Position numbers and translations under genes: made by a program. 64,000 nt of DNA from Clostridiales bacterium (lineage in GTDB: Bacteria; Bacillota; Clostridia; Oscillospirales; Oscillospiraceae), in contig QALX01000007.1 in the NCBI GenBank assembly GCA_003150485.1, positions 186,001-250,000 on the forward strand. The letters run 5' to 3'. Numbering within the stretch: the stretch's first letter is position 1; every line of letters starts with the position of its first letter. The notes beneath the pieces are model-generated. The model saw only the letters and a list, made by a program, of their open reading frames with translations. It was not told the DNA's origin and made no database searches. Below, piece after piece: positions 49,944 through 57,713 of this stretch.

Positions 49944-49981
49944 ACACCCCCCGAATTTCCGTGTGAAAATTCGGGGGGTGT
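49944..49981 (+). terminator. Terminator after the flavoprotein gene
   Basis: A perfect 15-bp stem ACACCCCCCGAATTT/AAATTCGGGGGGTGT with five T residues. Confidence 0.9.
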
Positions 49982-49994
49982 TTTTCCTTCGCTG

Positions 49995-50765
49995 TCACTT
50001 GAGCAGGTTTACAATCAGAATCGCGCCGCCCAGCACCGCCAGCACCACGCCGGTGGCCCGGTTAAGCACCTTCGGATCGGCCCGGTTGGCGAATTTTGCC
50101 GCAATCCGCGCCCAGAGCAAGGTGCTCAGCACACAGAACACCAGGGCGGCCAGATCCGGTGCGCCGCCGATGGCAAAGTGGCTGACCGCGCCGGTCAGAG
50201 CCGTAAAGGACATGATAAAGACGCTGGTGCCCACCGCTGTTTTCAGCTCATAGCCCAGCACCGAGGTTAGAATCAACAGCATCATCATGCCGCCCCCGGC
50301 CCCTACAAACCCGCAGATCAGGCCAATCAGGGTCCCGGACAGCACGGACTGTACCGCCCGTTTCCCGGCGCTCACGCTGGCCATGGCCTCCTTGGTGGTC
50401 ATCACCGGCTTGACAATGAACTTGATTCCCAGCAGCAGGGTCATCACCGTGGAAAACCCACCCATCGTGGCGCTGGGCAACAGACTGGCCAGGTAACTGC
50501 CCACCAGAGTGAAGCCCAGAACCGTGAACATCATAATCAGGCCGTTTTTCACGTCAAGGTTCCGGTTTTTCCCGTAAGTGTAGGCGGAAACCGCGCTGGC
50601 CAGCACATCGCTGGCCAAGGCGATCCCCACTGCCATGTAGGGGTCCATATCCAGAAACGTGATGAGCATGGGCGTGATCACCGCGGCGGCGCTCATGCCC
50701 GCAAAGCCGGTCCCCAGTCCCGCGCCAATTCCCGCCACAAAGCAGACAAGCAGTTTAATCAGCAT
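49995..50765 (-). CDS. TauE/SafE (TSUP) family exporter
   Basis: 256 residues, eight helices in two repeats. The pattern G-A-G-L-G-T-G-F-A-G-M-S and the second-repeat G-A-G-G-G-M-M-M are the TSUP features. Probable sulfite/organosulfur or small-anion exporter. Its start overlaps the MarR gene end by 11 bases. Confidence 0.87.
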   Translation of the reverse strand: MLIKLLVCFVAGIGAGLGTGFAGMSAAAVITPMLITFLDMDPYMAVGIALASDVLASAVSAYTYGKNRNLDVKNGLIMMFTVLGFTLVGSYLASLLPSATMGGFSTVMTLLLGIKFIVKPVMTTKEAMASVSAGKRAVQSVLSGTLIGLICGFVGAGGGMMMLLILTSVLGYELKTAVGTSVFIMSFTALTGAVSHFAIGGAPDLAALVFCVLSTLLWARIAAKFANRADPKVLNRATGVVLAVLGGAILIVNLLK

Positions 50766-51177
50766 GGCTCATATTCTCCTCCATCCGGTCAATCATTCCC
50801 CGCAGCTGCCCCAGCTCCGCCTGGGTAAACCCTTCTGTCAGGCTGTGGAGACAGCTTCGCTGCTCCTGGGCCAGACGCAGGACGGTGCTCTCCCGCTCCG
50901 GCAGCAGGTACAGCCGCCGCTTTCGCCGGTTGCCCCGGTCCGGCATCACCCTCAGGTATCCCTCCCGGCGGAGGCGCTCGATGGCGGTGGACACGTTGGA
51001 CTTGGCCAGGCCCCGCAGCTCTACAATATCACTGGCCGTGTTGCAGTCGGGGTTGTTGTGGAGAAAGAGCAGAATATCAATCTCCAGCTGGTTCAGCCCG
51101 TATTCCCCGGCCAGGGCCTGAAAACAGGCGGCGTAATACCGTTTGAATCGGTTCACAAAACGTATTTGCTCCTTCAC
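50755..51177 (-). CDS. MarR-family regulator
   Basis: 140 residues with an N-terminal helix and winged helix (L-N-Q-L-E-I-D-I-L-L-F-L-H-N-N-P, then D-I-V-E-L-R-G-L-A-K-S-N-V-S-T-A-I-E-R-L). First gene of the MarR-TauE operon; the promoter overlaps an AT-rich dyad, consistent with self-repression. Confidence 0.92.
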   Translation of the reverse strand: MKEQIRFVNRFKRYYAACFQALAGEYGLNQLEIDILLFLHNNPDCNTASDIVELRGLAKSNVSTAIERLRREGYLRVMPDRGNRRKRRLYLLPERESTVLRLAQEQRSCLHSLTEGFTQAELGQLRGMIDRMEENMSHAD

Positions 51178-51215
51178 AGTCCCACCTCATTCATGTTATA
51201 AATAGAATAATTATA

Positions 51216-51243
51216 ATTATAACAACGCTCTCACCGTTGTCAA
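51216..51243 (-). promoter_or_regulatory. marR-tauE promoter with overlapping operator
   Basis: Minus strand TTGACA (51238-51243), 16-base spacer, TATAAT (51216-51221). The -10 lies in an A/T dyad (TTATAATTATAA) that fits a MarR operator. Confidence 0.75.
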
Positions 51244-51298
51244 CCCTTGCCGCTTGGAGGGGAGGGAAACTTGTTCCACTCTTTTTTTGCCTGAAAAA

Positions 51299-51327
51299 TT
51301 GATTTGCGGGCAGACATCCTGTATAAT
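51299..51327 (+). promoter_or_regulatory. pucR-type gene promoter
   Basis: TTGATT (51299-51304), 17-base spacer, perfect TATAAT (51322-51327), 38 bases before the start. Confidence 0.8.
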
Positions 51328-51364
51328 TTGAGCATCAATATCATCCGACAAAGTGGTGGAACCT

Positions 51365-52912
51365 ATGAGCTACACTCTCACCGATCTGTTACAGTCTCAG
51401 GCGATCCCCCAGGTTCGCCAGATTACAGCCCTCTCCGACTTTGCGGACATCCCCATCCGTGCGGTCTCTGTCCAGGAACTGCCGCTGGACCAGTTTATCC
51501 GAAAGGATGAGCTGGTGCTGACCACCGCCATCGGCTGCGACAAGGCTCCAGCGCTTTTCGCCCAGCTGATTCAAGGCGCCATCGACGCCCAGGCCGCCGC
51601 CATCTTTTTCTCCTTTTGCAGCGAGGATTTCCGCGTTCCCCCTGCCCAGGTGGCCTACGCCGAAGCGCACCGGCTGCCCCTGTTCCAGCTCCCCTGGGAC
51701 TACCGATTTTCCGAATTCCAGATGGAGATCATCCAGGCAATCCAGGAGCAGGAGCTGGCCCTGTTCAAGAGCGTACAGGGCACCCTGTTTCATCTGCTGT
51801 TTGAGAACCAGCCCATGCCGGTCATCGTCTCTGCCATCGCGGCGGAGCTGGGGCTCCCAGTGGCCGTGACCGGTCGCGGCGGCGCCCAGCTGGCCAGGAG
51901 CTGGGCGGAGGAGGCAGCCCCGTCAGAGGAGGACTATGACCTGCTCCGGCTGGAGATTGAGATTCAGCGGGCTGTCTACGGCTATCTCTGCATCTATATC
52001 CGGAAGGGCTCGGAGACCGCCCTGGACCGCAGGCTGGCGGAAAAGTATATCGCCTTTCCCCTGTCCCTCTGGTTCAATCAGAAACGGGTGGAGGACATGA
52101 CCGCCGCCAAGATCCGGGACGAGTTTGTGTGGAACCTGGCCACCAAAAACTACACCTCCTTTGAGGAGATGTCCCAGCAGGGCCTCTACCTTCAGTTCGA
52201 TCTCAGCCTCCCCTACACCTGCGTCGTGCTGTGGGCGGATCTCGCCAAGGCGGGCCCGGAGATTCCCAAATACTCCATGCAGATGGCCAAGTACACCTCC
52301 GAGATCGCTCAGCTTTTGCTCAGCGAGGGCCTGCGGCAGCAGGTGCGCATGATGGAGGGCAACCGGGGACTGCACTACATTCTATACCCGGAAAACCGGA
52401 TGGACGGCTCCCGTCTGTCGGTCAACGACTATTTGGACGCGGTGGAGGAGCAGTTGGCCGCCAAACTGCCCGACTTTCTCTTTTACTGGGGCATCAGCGA
52501 ATACACCTCCGGCCGGTCCGATTTCAACGCCCTGTACAACCACGCCTCTCTGGCCCTCCAGTACTGCGTCAACGAGCGGAACGGCCAGCGCCGCTTCACC
52601 TACAAGGACACCAAGCGGGCCCAGATCGCCTCGGCGCTGTCGGAACACCCCGCCATCCTGTCCAGCGCCAGGGAGACCCTTCAGCCCCTGCTGGACTACG
52701 ACGCCACCTCGGATATCGGCCTGCTGGAGACCCTGAAGGTCTTTATCCAGACCAACTACAACACCAGCGAAACCGCACGAAAACTGCATATTCACCGCCA
52801 ATCCCTCCTTTACCGCCTGAAAAAGATTGAGGCACTAACCGGGATGTCCACCAGTGACCACGAGGATTTGTTCGTTTTAGAGGCGTTTTCCCGCATTTAT
52901 AAAGCATTTTGA
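51365..52912 (+). CDS. PucR-family transcriptional regulator
   Basis: 515 residues. An N-terminal PucR ligand domain (about 1-130) precedes a GGDEF-like middle (about 250-400) and the C-terminal HTH_30 helix-turn-helix (about 455-510) with N-T-S-E-T-A-R-K-L-H-I-H-R-Q-S-L-L-Y-R-L-K-K-I. PucR proteins control purine, nitrogen or amino acid catabolism. It lies just upstream of the aminotransferase/carboxylase operon and probably activates it by binding the palindromes at 52954-53000. Confidence 0.93.
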   Translation: MSYTLTDLLQSQAIPQVRQITALSDFADIPIRAVSVQELPLDQFIRKDELVLTTAIGCDKAPALFAQLIQGAIDAQAAAIFFSFCSEDFRVPPAQVAYAEAHRLPLFQLPWDYRFSEFQMEIIQAIQEQELALFKSVQGTLFHLLFENQPMPVIVSAIAAELGLPVAVTGRGGAQLARSWAEEAAPSEEDYDLLRLEIEIQRAVYGYLCIYIRKGSETALDRRLAEKYIAFPLSLWFNQKRVEDMTAAKIRDEFVWNLATKNYTSFEEMSQQGLYLQFDLSLPYTCVVLWADLAKAGPEIPKYSMQMAKYTSEIAQLLLSEGLRQQVRMMEGNRGLHYILYPENRMDGSRLSVNDYLDAVEEQLAAKLPDFLFYWGISEYTSGRSDFNALYNHASLALQYCVNERNGQRRFTYKDTKRAQIASALSEHPAILSSARETLQPLLDYDATSDIGLLETLKVFIQTNYNTSETARKLHIHRQSLLYRLKKIEALTGMSTSDHEDLFVLEAFSRIYKAF

Positions 52913-52953
52913 TTTCGAATTGTTTCCAGTATTCCATTCCATTTTTTGGCCTC

Positions 52954-53000
52954 TTACAAATTGTAAGTCCATGCACGAATTTATGCATTACAGTCTGTAA
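52954..53000. promoter_or_regulatory. Paired TTACA-N3-TGTAA operators
   Basis: Two perfect dyads of the same pattern: TTACAAATTGTAA (52954-52966) and TTACAGTCTGTAA (52988-53000), centres 34 bp apart. They lie upstream of the likely operon promoter, so an activator site is plausible; the PucR protein encoded next door is the obvious binder. Confidence 0.6.
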
Positions 53001-53004
53001 GTTG

Positions 53005-53037
53005 CTTTTGGCCAAAACATTAGATTATGATAATACA
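53005..53037 (+). promoter_or_regulatory. Possible promoter of the carboxylase operon
   Basis: TTGGCC (about 53008-53013), 17-base spacer, TAATAC (about 53031-53036); a TTGCTT/TTATGA pair overlaps it. Weak boxes fit a promoter that needs an activator. Confidence 0.4.
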
Positions 53038-53039
53038 AA

Positions 53040-53130
53040 TTCAGTTTTCTTTCTTTGAATCACACTACAACTGAATGAACGATCTGTGCAAGGGCGCTCA
53101 GAAGGATTTTTCCTTTCTGTGCGCCCTTTG
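53040..53130 (+). promoter_or_regulatory. Leader hairpin and terminator-like stem (possible attenuator)
   Basis: A TTCAGTT/AACTGAA stem (53040-53046 with 53069-53075) is followed by a long stem (53090-53097 with 53121-53128 and an inner CAGAAGGA/TCCTTTCTG), then T-rich sequence. The second stem ends 27 bases before the aminotransferase start. It may end pucR readthrough or attenuate the operon. Confidence 0.5.
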
Positions 53131-53156
53131 CTATTTAAAAAAATGGGAGCGATAGT

Positions 53157-54413
53157 ATGAAACAAGCAGTATTCGAAACCTATGAGAGCGAAGTGCGGTC
53201 CTACTGCCGCAAATTCCCCGCCATCTTCAAAACAGCCAAGGGCGCCATCATGACCGACAATCAGGGCAACGACTACATTGACTTCTTCTGCGGCGCAGGT
53301 TCTCTGAACTACGGCCACAATAACGACTATATCAAGGACAAGGTCAGCGACTACCTGACCGGAAACGGCATCATCCACTCCATGGATATGTACACCGAAA
53401 CCAAGGGCGAATTCATCGAGTTCTTCGAGACCCACGTCCTCAAGCCCCGGGGACTGGACTTCAAGATCATGTTCCCCGGCCCCACCGGCACCAACGCCAT
53501 GGAGGCGGCCCTGAAGCTGGCCCGCAAGGTCACCGGCCGCACCAACGTGTTCGCCCTGATGGGCTGTTTCCACGGCATGTCCCTGGGCGCCCTGGCCATG
53601 ACCACCGACGAGGCCGCCCGGAAGGGCGCCGGTATCCCTCTGGAAAACGTCACCCACATCCCCGCCCCCTATATGTTCCCCGAGCTGGATACCATCCAAT
53701 ATATGGAGACTCTGCTGGAGGACGACCACAGCGGCGTGGAAACCCCCGCCGCCCTGGTGGTGGAGGCAGTGCAGGCCGAGGGCGGCATCTACGTGCTGCC
53801 CACCGAATGGCTGCAAAGGGCCCGAGCCTTCTGCGACAAGTACGGCATCCTGATGATCCTGGACGAGATCCAGGTGGGCAACTGCCGCACCGGCACTTTC
53901 TTCGCCTTTGAGCGGGCCGGGATTCAGCCGGACATCGTCACCATGGCCAAGTCCATCGGCGGCATGGGAATGCCCTTCGCCCTGACCCTGTTCCGGCCCG
54001 AGCTGGATATCTGGTCCCCCGGCGAACACAACGGCACCTTCCGGGGCTTCCAGCTGGCCACCGTGGCGGGCAAGGCCGGTCTGGAGTTCATGCTTCAGAA
54101 CAATCTGGAGGCCGAGGTCCGGCGCAAGAGCGCCATCGTGGACCAGTACCTGGCCGAACACCTTCCCGCCATCAGCGACAAGCTGAGCTACCGGGGCATC
54201 GGCCTGATCTGGGGCATCGACTTCGGCGCCTATCCCGAGGGCACCGCGAAGGCGGTCAGCGCCGAGTGCTACAAGCGCGGCCTGGTCATCGAGCTGGCAG
54301 GCCGCAAGGACTGTGTCCTCAAACCCATGCCCCCGCTGATTATCTCCGACGAGTATCTGCTCCAGGGTCTGGACATCATTATGGAGAGCATCAAGGCCCT
54401 GGACATCCACTAA
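53157..54413 (+). CDS. Class-III aminotransferase, EctB/diaminobutyrate-type
   Basis: 418 residues. PLP Lys is in M-A-K-S-I-G-G-M-G-M-P; other marks are G-A-G-S-L-N-Y-G-H-N-N, F-P-G-P-T-G-T-N-A-M-E-A-A and I-L-D-E-I-Q-V-G-N-C-R-T-G. This closely matches EctB, which aminates aspartate semialdehyde to 2,4-diaminobutyrate. No ectA or ectC is near, so ectoine synthesis is unlikely. In this operon it probably supplies or removes the amino group of an omega-amino acid that can form a lactam. First gene of the operon. Confidence 0.88.
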   Translation: MKQAVFETYESEVRSYCRKFPAIFKTAKGAIMTDNQGNDYIDFFCGAGSLNYGHNNDYIKDKVSDYLTGNGIIHSMDMYTETKGEFIEFFETHVLKPRGLDFKIMFPGPTGTNAMEAALKLARKVTGRTNVFALMGCFHGMSLGALAMTTDEAARKGAGIPLENVTHIPAPYMFPELDTIQYMETLLEDDHSGVETPAALVVEAVQAEGGIYVLPTEWLQRARAFCDKYGILMILDEIQVGNCRTGTFFAFERAGIQPDIVTMAKSIGGMGMPFALTLFRPELDIWSPGEHNGTFRGFQLATVAGKAGLEFMLQNNLEAEVRRKSAIVDQYLAEHLPAISDKLSYRGIGLIWGIDFGAYPEGTAKAVSAECYKRGLVIELAGRKDCVLKPMPPLIISDEYLLQGLDIIMESIKALDIH

Positions 54414-54464
54414 AAACAAGGTTCGCTGTCCCAGCCAGCAGCTCGCTTTTCGAGGAGGGAACCT

Positions 54465-56429
54465 ATGATTCAAAAAATTCTGATTGCAAACCGGGGCGAA
54501 ATCGTCAAACGCATCCTCCGCACCTGTAAACAGATGGGTATCCAGACTGTAGCCGTCTACTCGGACGCCGACCGGGACGCCGCATATCTAAAGGAAGCGG
54601 ACGAAGCGGTTTATATCGGCAAATCCGCCCCCATCAAGAGCTACCTCAACATTGAGGCCCTGATTGGCGCCGTGAAACAGACCGGCGCCGACGCGGTACA
54701 TCCAGGTTACGGCTTCCTGTCCGAGTCCGCAGAGTTTGCCCAGGCGGTGGAGCAGGCCGGCGCCAAGTGGATCGGCCCCACGCCCCAGATTCTGTGCGAC
54801 ATCGAGTCCAAGTGCTACTGCCGAATCTGCGCCGACAACCTGGGGGTACCGGTGACCCCCGGCTCCCTGCACAGCGTGACCAGCGCCGCGGAGATTCTGG
54901 ACATCGCCCGGCAGGTGGGCTATCCGGTTCTGCTGAAGCTGGACAAGGGCGGCGGCGGCAAGGGCATCCAGAAGCTGGAGGCCGACGTCTCCGAGAGCGC
55001 CGTCCAGACCATGCTGGAGAGCCTCCAGCGGATCGGCCAGATGGCCTTTGCCAGCGACGAGGTCTATGTGGAAAAGGCGGTGCAGAACCCCCGCCACATC
55101 GAGGTCCAGTTCTTTGCCGATGACTTCGGCGCCGTCCTCTGTCTGGGGGAGCGGGAGTGCTCCATTCAGCGCCGGTATCAGAAGATCATCGAAGAGTCCC
55201 CCTCCTCCGCTGTCTCCGACGCCGACCGGGCCCTGCTGTACGACTACACCCGCAAGGTGGCCACGGCCATGGCGTACCGGGGCGCCGGTACCATCGAATT
55301 TCTCCGGGACGGCTCCGGCAAATTCTACTTTATGGAGATCAACGCCCGTCTCCAGGTGGAGCACCCGGTCTCCGAATACGTCACCGGCCGCGATTTTGTC
55401 CGGCTGCAAATCGACATCGCGAACGGCAAGCCCCTGGACTTCCGCCAGGAGGACGTACAGCTGAGGGGCCACGCCATCGAGTGCCGGGTTTACGCCGAGG
55501 ACCCCAGAACCTTCCAGCCCGCTCCCGGCGTCATCCGTCAACTGACCCTGCCCGACCCTGACGACCCCGCCATCCGGGTGGATCACGCCATCGGCGTAGG
55601 CTTCAAGGTCTCCCCCTTCTATGACCCCATGCTGGCCAAAGTCATCACCTGGGGAGAGGACCGCCAGGCCTGCATTGAGAACATGAAGCGGGCCCTGAGC
55701 CAGTTCCACATCGAGGGCATCCCCACCACCCGCAAGGTCAGCCTGGCCATTATGCGGGACAAGGGCTTTGTCACCGGCCAGTTTGACACCGGTTTCCTGG
55801 AGACCGAGAAGCTCAACATCGGCCTGGACAACTACGTGGTCACCATCTCCCGCCAGTTCGGCAGCCTGGGCCGCCCCATCGCCATCCAGATGGCGAAACT
55901 GCTGGGCGTGGACTACTACGACCGGGACGTGCTGGAAAAGGTGCTGGAAAAAGCCCAGCTCCCCCTCAGCGACCCCCAGATCAGCGACGAGCTGACCTCT
56001 ACGGACAGCTACCGCAAGATGAAGTACCCCCTGGGCCAGTCCTCCCCCGAGGAACAGGACCGGCTCTTCGAGATTCAAAAGGGTGTGATTGAGGAGCTCG
56101 CCGGCAAGGAGTCCTGTATCTTTGTGGGCCGCTGCTCCGACTATATCCTGCGCAACCACGCCAACCACTTCAGCATCTTTATCTACGCCCCCTACGAGGT
56201 GCGGCGGAAAAACTGCATTGATATCCTGAAAATCGACGAGAACGAAGTGGACGACCTCATCCAGAGCGTGGATGAGGCCCGGCACACCTACACCATGCAC
56301 TACGCCAAGACCTTCAGCGAGGATGTCAGCAGCAAGGACATCCTCATCGACAGCAGCCTGTACGGCAACGTGGAGGAGGCCGCCGCCGTTTTGGTGGATA
56401 TGGTAAAGAAGAAGTTCAATTTAGCCTGA
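54465..56429 (+). CDS. Biotin carboxylase fused to a cytidylate-kinase-like domain
   Basis: 654 residues. Residues 1-445 are a complete AccC-type biotin carboxylase: I-A-N-R-G-E-I, the ATP loop G-G-G-G-K-G-I, H-I-E-V-Q, and the E-I-N-A-R-L-Q-V-E-H catalytic strand. Residues about 450-654 are a Cytidylate_kin2-type fold with I-S-R-Q-F-G-S-L-G-R-P-I-A as nucleotide loop, Y-Y-D-R-D and F-V-G-R-C-S-D-Y-I-L. The loop differs from the usual G-S-G-G-R-E. There is no stop between the parts. The kinase-like domain may sense or supply nucleotides; its activity is unknown. AGGAGGG precedes the ATG. Confidence 0.9.
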   Translation: MIQKILIANRGEIVKRILRTCKQMGIQTVAVYSDADRDAAYLKEADEAVYIGKSAPIKSYLNIEALIGAVKQTGADAVHPGYGFLSESAEFAQAVEQAGAKWIGPTPQILCDIESKCYCRICADNLGVPVTPGSLHSVTSAAEILDIARQVGYPVLLKLDKGGGGKGIQKLEADVSESAVQTMLESLQRIGQMAFASDEVYVEKAVQNPRHIEVQFFADDFGAVLCLGERECSIQRRYQKIIEESPSSAVSDADRALLYDYTRKVATAMAYRGAGTIEFLRDGSGKFYFMEINARLQVEHPVSEYVTGRDFVRLQIDIANGKPLDFRQEDVQLRGHAIECRVYAEDPRTFQPAPGVIRQLTLPDPDDPAIRVDHAIGVGFKVSPFYDPMLAKVITWGEDRQACIENMKRALSQFHIEGIPTTRKVSLAIMRDKGFVTGQFDTGFLETEKLNIGLDNYVVTISRQFGSLGRPIAIQMAKLLGVDYYDRDVLEKVLEKAQLPLSDPQISDELTSTDSYRKMKYPLGQSSPEEQDRLFEIQKGVIEELAGKESCIFVGRCSDYILRNHANHFSIFIYAPYEVRRKNCIDILKIDENEVDDLIQSVDEARHTYTMHYAKTFSEDVSSKDILIDSSLYGNVEEAAAVLVDMVKKKFNLA

Positions 56430-56457
56430 AATTCAGCAGAGAAGAAGGAGAAACACT

Positions 56458-56682
56458 ATGGAATATTCATTGGTCGCACCGATGCCCGGTCTGGTCGCCC
56501 GCGTTGTCGTGGAGATTGGTCAAGCCGTGGAGGCGGAGCAGGAGCTCTGCGTTATCAACTGCATGAAAACCGAGGTCAGCTGCACCACCGAAAAGGCCGG
56601 TGTGGTAAAGGAGATCCTGGTGGAGGAGTGGGACGAGGTGGATGTGGACACTCCCATGATCGTCCTGACCACCGCTGAATAA
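56458..56682 (+). CDS. Biotin carboxyl carrier domain protein
   Basis: 74 residues, a single biotinyl domain. The biotin Lys is in N-C-M-K-T-E, instead of the common A-M-K-M. P-M-P-G-L precedes it as usual. Carries carboxybiotin from the biotin carboxylase to the transferase subunits. AGAAGGAG upstream; 28 bases after the previous gene. Shorter than acetyl-CoA carboxylase AccB, which has an extra N-terminal part. Confidence 0.92.
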   Translation: MEYSLVAPMPGLVARVVVEIGQAVEAEQELCVINCMKTEVSCTTEKAGVVKEILVEEWDEVDVDTPMIVLTTAE

Positions 56683-56708
56683 TCTGACCCGGAATCGGAG
56701 GTATTTCC

Positions 56709-57710
56709 ATGACAAGCAAATATGATCCGGTACTCAAACGCATTCCCCAGCGTCCAGAATGTCCGGAGATCGTGTTCCGGCAGGCCGGAGACGGCTTCCT
56801 GGAGGTGGTGTACGGCAACAACGAGGCCTCCGCCAACAAGACGATCAAGGACATCCTGCTCCGCTCCTTCCGGGTGATGGTCCTGAACCAACAGGTCCGG
56901 CAGGCAGACATTCCCGGCCTGACCGAGACCGTCCCCGGCGCGGAGAGCCTGACCTATATCTACGACCCGCTGGAGCTGAACACCGACGCCCTGATCCAAC
57001 GCGTCAGCCAGCTGGAGCTGGCTCTGGAGAGCGTAATGGACGAGTCCTTTGACGTGCGGGTGATTCGGATGCCTCTGGCCTTCGATCACTCCCTGATCAA
57101 GAAATCCATCGACAAATTCACCTCTGAAATCAACCCCGACGCCGTCTACTGCAAGGACGGCAGCAACCTGGACTATATCGCCCGCTACAACGGCATCACC
57201 GTGGAGGATCTGAAGCAGCGCTTCTGCGGCACCGAGTGGATCGTCTCCATGGTGGGGTTCTTCCCGGGGCTACCCTTCTGCTACCCCCTCAAGCCCACCG
57301 GCGCCCTGACCTGTCCCAAGTACAACCCAGCCCGCACCTGGACCCCGGAGGGGGCCGTAGACCTGGCGGACTACTGCATGACCATCTTCGGCGTAGCGTC
57401 CGGCGGCGGCTGTCAGCTGGTGGGCCGCACCATTCCCATCTTCCAGGCCACTCCCACCCACAGCCAGTTTGCCGGCAACCCCGCCCTATTCCGCCCCACC
57501 GATGTGATCTCCTTCTATGAGGAGACCGAGGAAGCGGTGGATCATATCTATGAGCTGATCCGCCAGGGCCAGTGGGAATACCAGACCAGCATCCGGAATT
57601 TCTCCGTGCGGGAGTGGGTGGAGTACTACGACTCCTGCGCAAACGACATCCGCGACCTACAGGAAAAACAGCGGCGCGCACAGGCCGAACTGGCCGGATT
57701 GGAGGGGTAA
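56709..57710 (+). CDS. KipI/PxpB-type subunit, urea-carboxylase-like
   Basis: 333 residues, about 90 longer than PxpB. The core has V-G-F-F-P-G-L-P-F-C-Y, then C-P-K-Y-N-P-A-R-T-W-T-P-E-G-A-V and G-G-G-C-Q-L-V-G-R-T-I-P. The K-Y-N-P-A-R-T and Q-L-V-G-R-T parts match the N-terminal half of the urea carboxylase carboxyltransferase domain (as in yeast Dur1,2), more than a stand-alone 5-oxoprolinase subunit. Probably forms the carboxyltransferase with the next gene. Start 27 bases after the carrier gene. Confidence 0.85.
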   Translation: MTSKYDPVLKRIPQRPECPEIVFRQAGDGFLEVVYGNNEASANKTIKDILLRSFRVMVLNQQVRQADIPGLTETVPGAESLTYIYDPLELNTDALIQRVSQLELALESVMDESFDVRVIRMPLAFDHSLIKKSIDKFTSEINPDAVYCKDGSNLDYIARYNGITVEDLKQRFCGTEWIVSMVGFFPGLPFCYPLKPTGALTCPKYNPARTWTPEGAVDLADYCMTIFGVASGGGCQLVGRTIPIFQATPTHSQFAGNPALFRPTDVISFYEETEEAVDHIYELIRQGQWEYQTSIRNFSVREWVEYYDSCANDIRDLQEKQRRAQAELAGLEG

Positions 57711-57713
57711 GCT

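Noticed and set aside
53005..53130. Known riboswitch in the carboxylase operon leader (for example the guanidine ykkC class, often beside urea-carboxylase-like genes)
   Set aside because: I could not recognise the conserved ykkC core; only unassigned stems are seen.
53157..54413. Ectoine biosynthesis
   Set aside because: Only an EctB-like aminotransferase is present; EctA and EctC are absent and the operon partners point to amide catabolism.
54465..56682. Acetyl-CoA carboxylase for fatty acid synthesis
   Set aside because: The carrier is a minimal 74-residue domain, no AccA/AccD is present, and the neighbours are KipI/KipA-type and YcsF genes.
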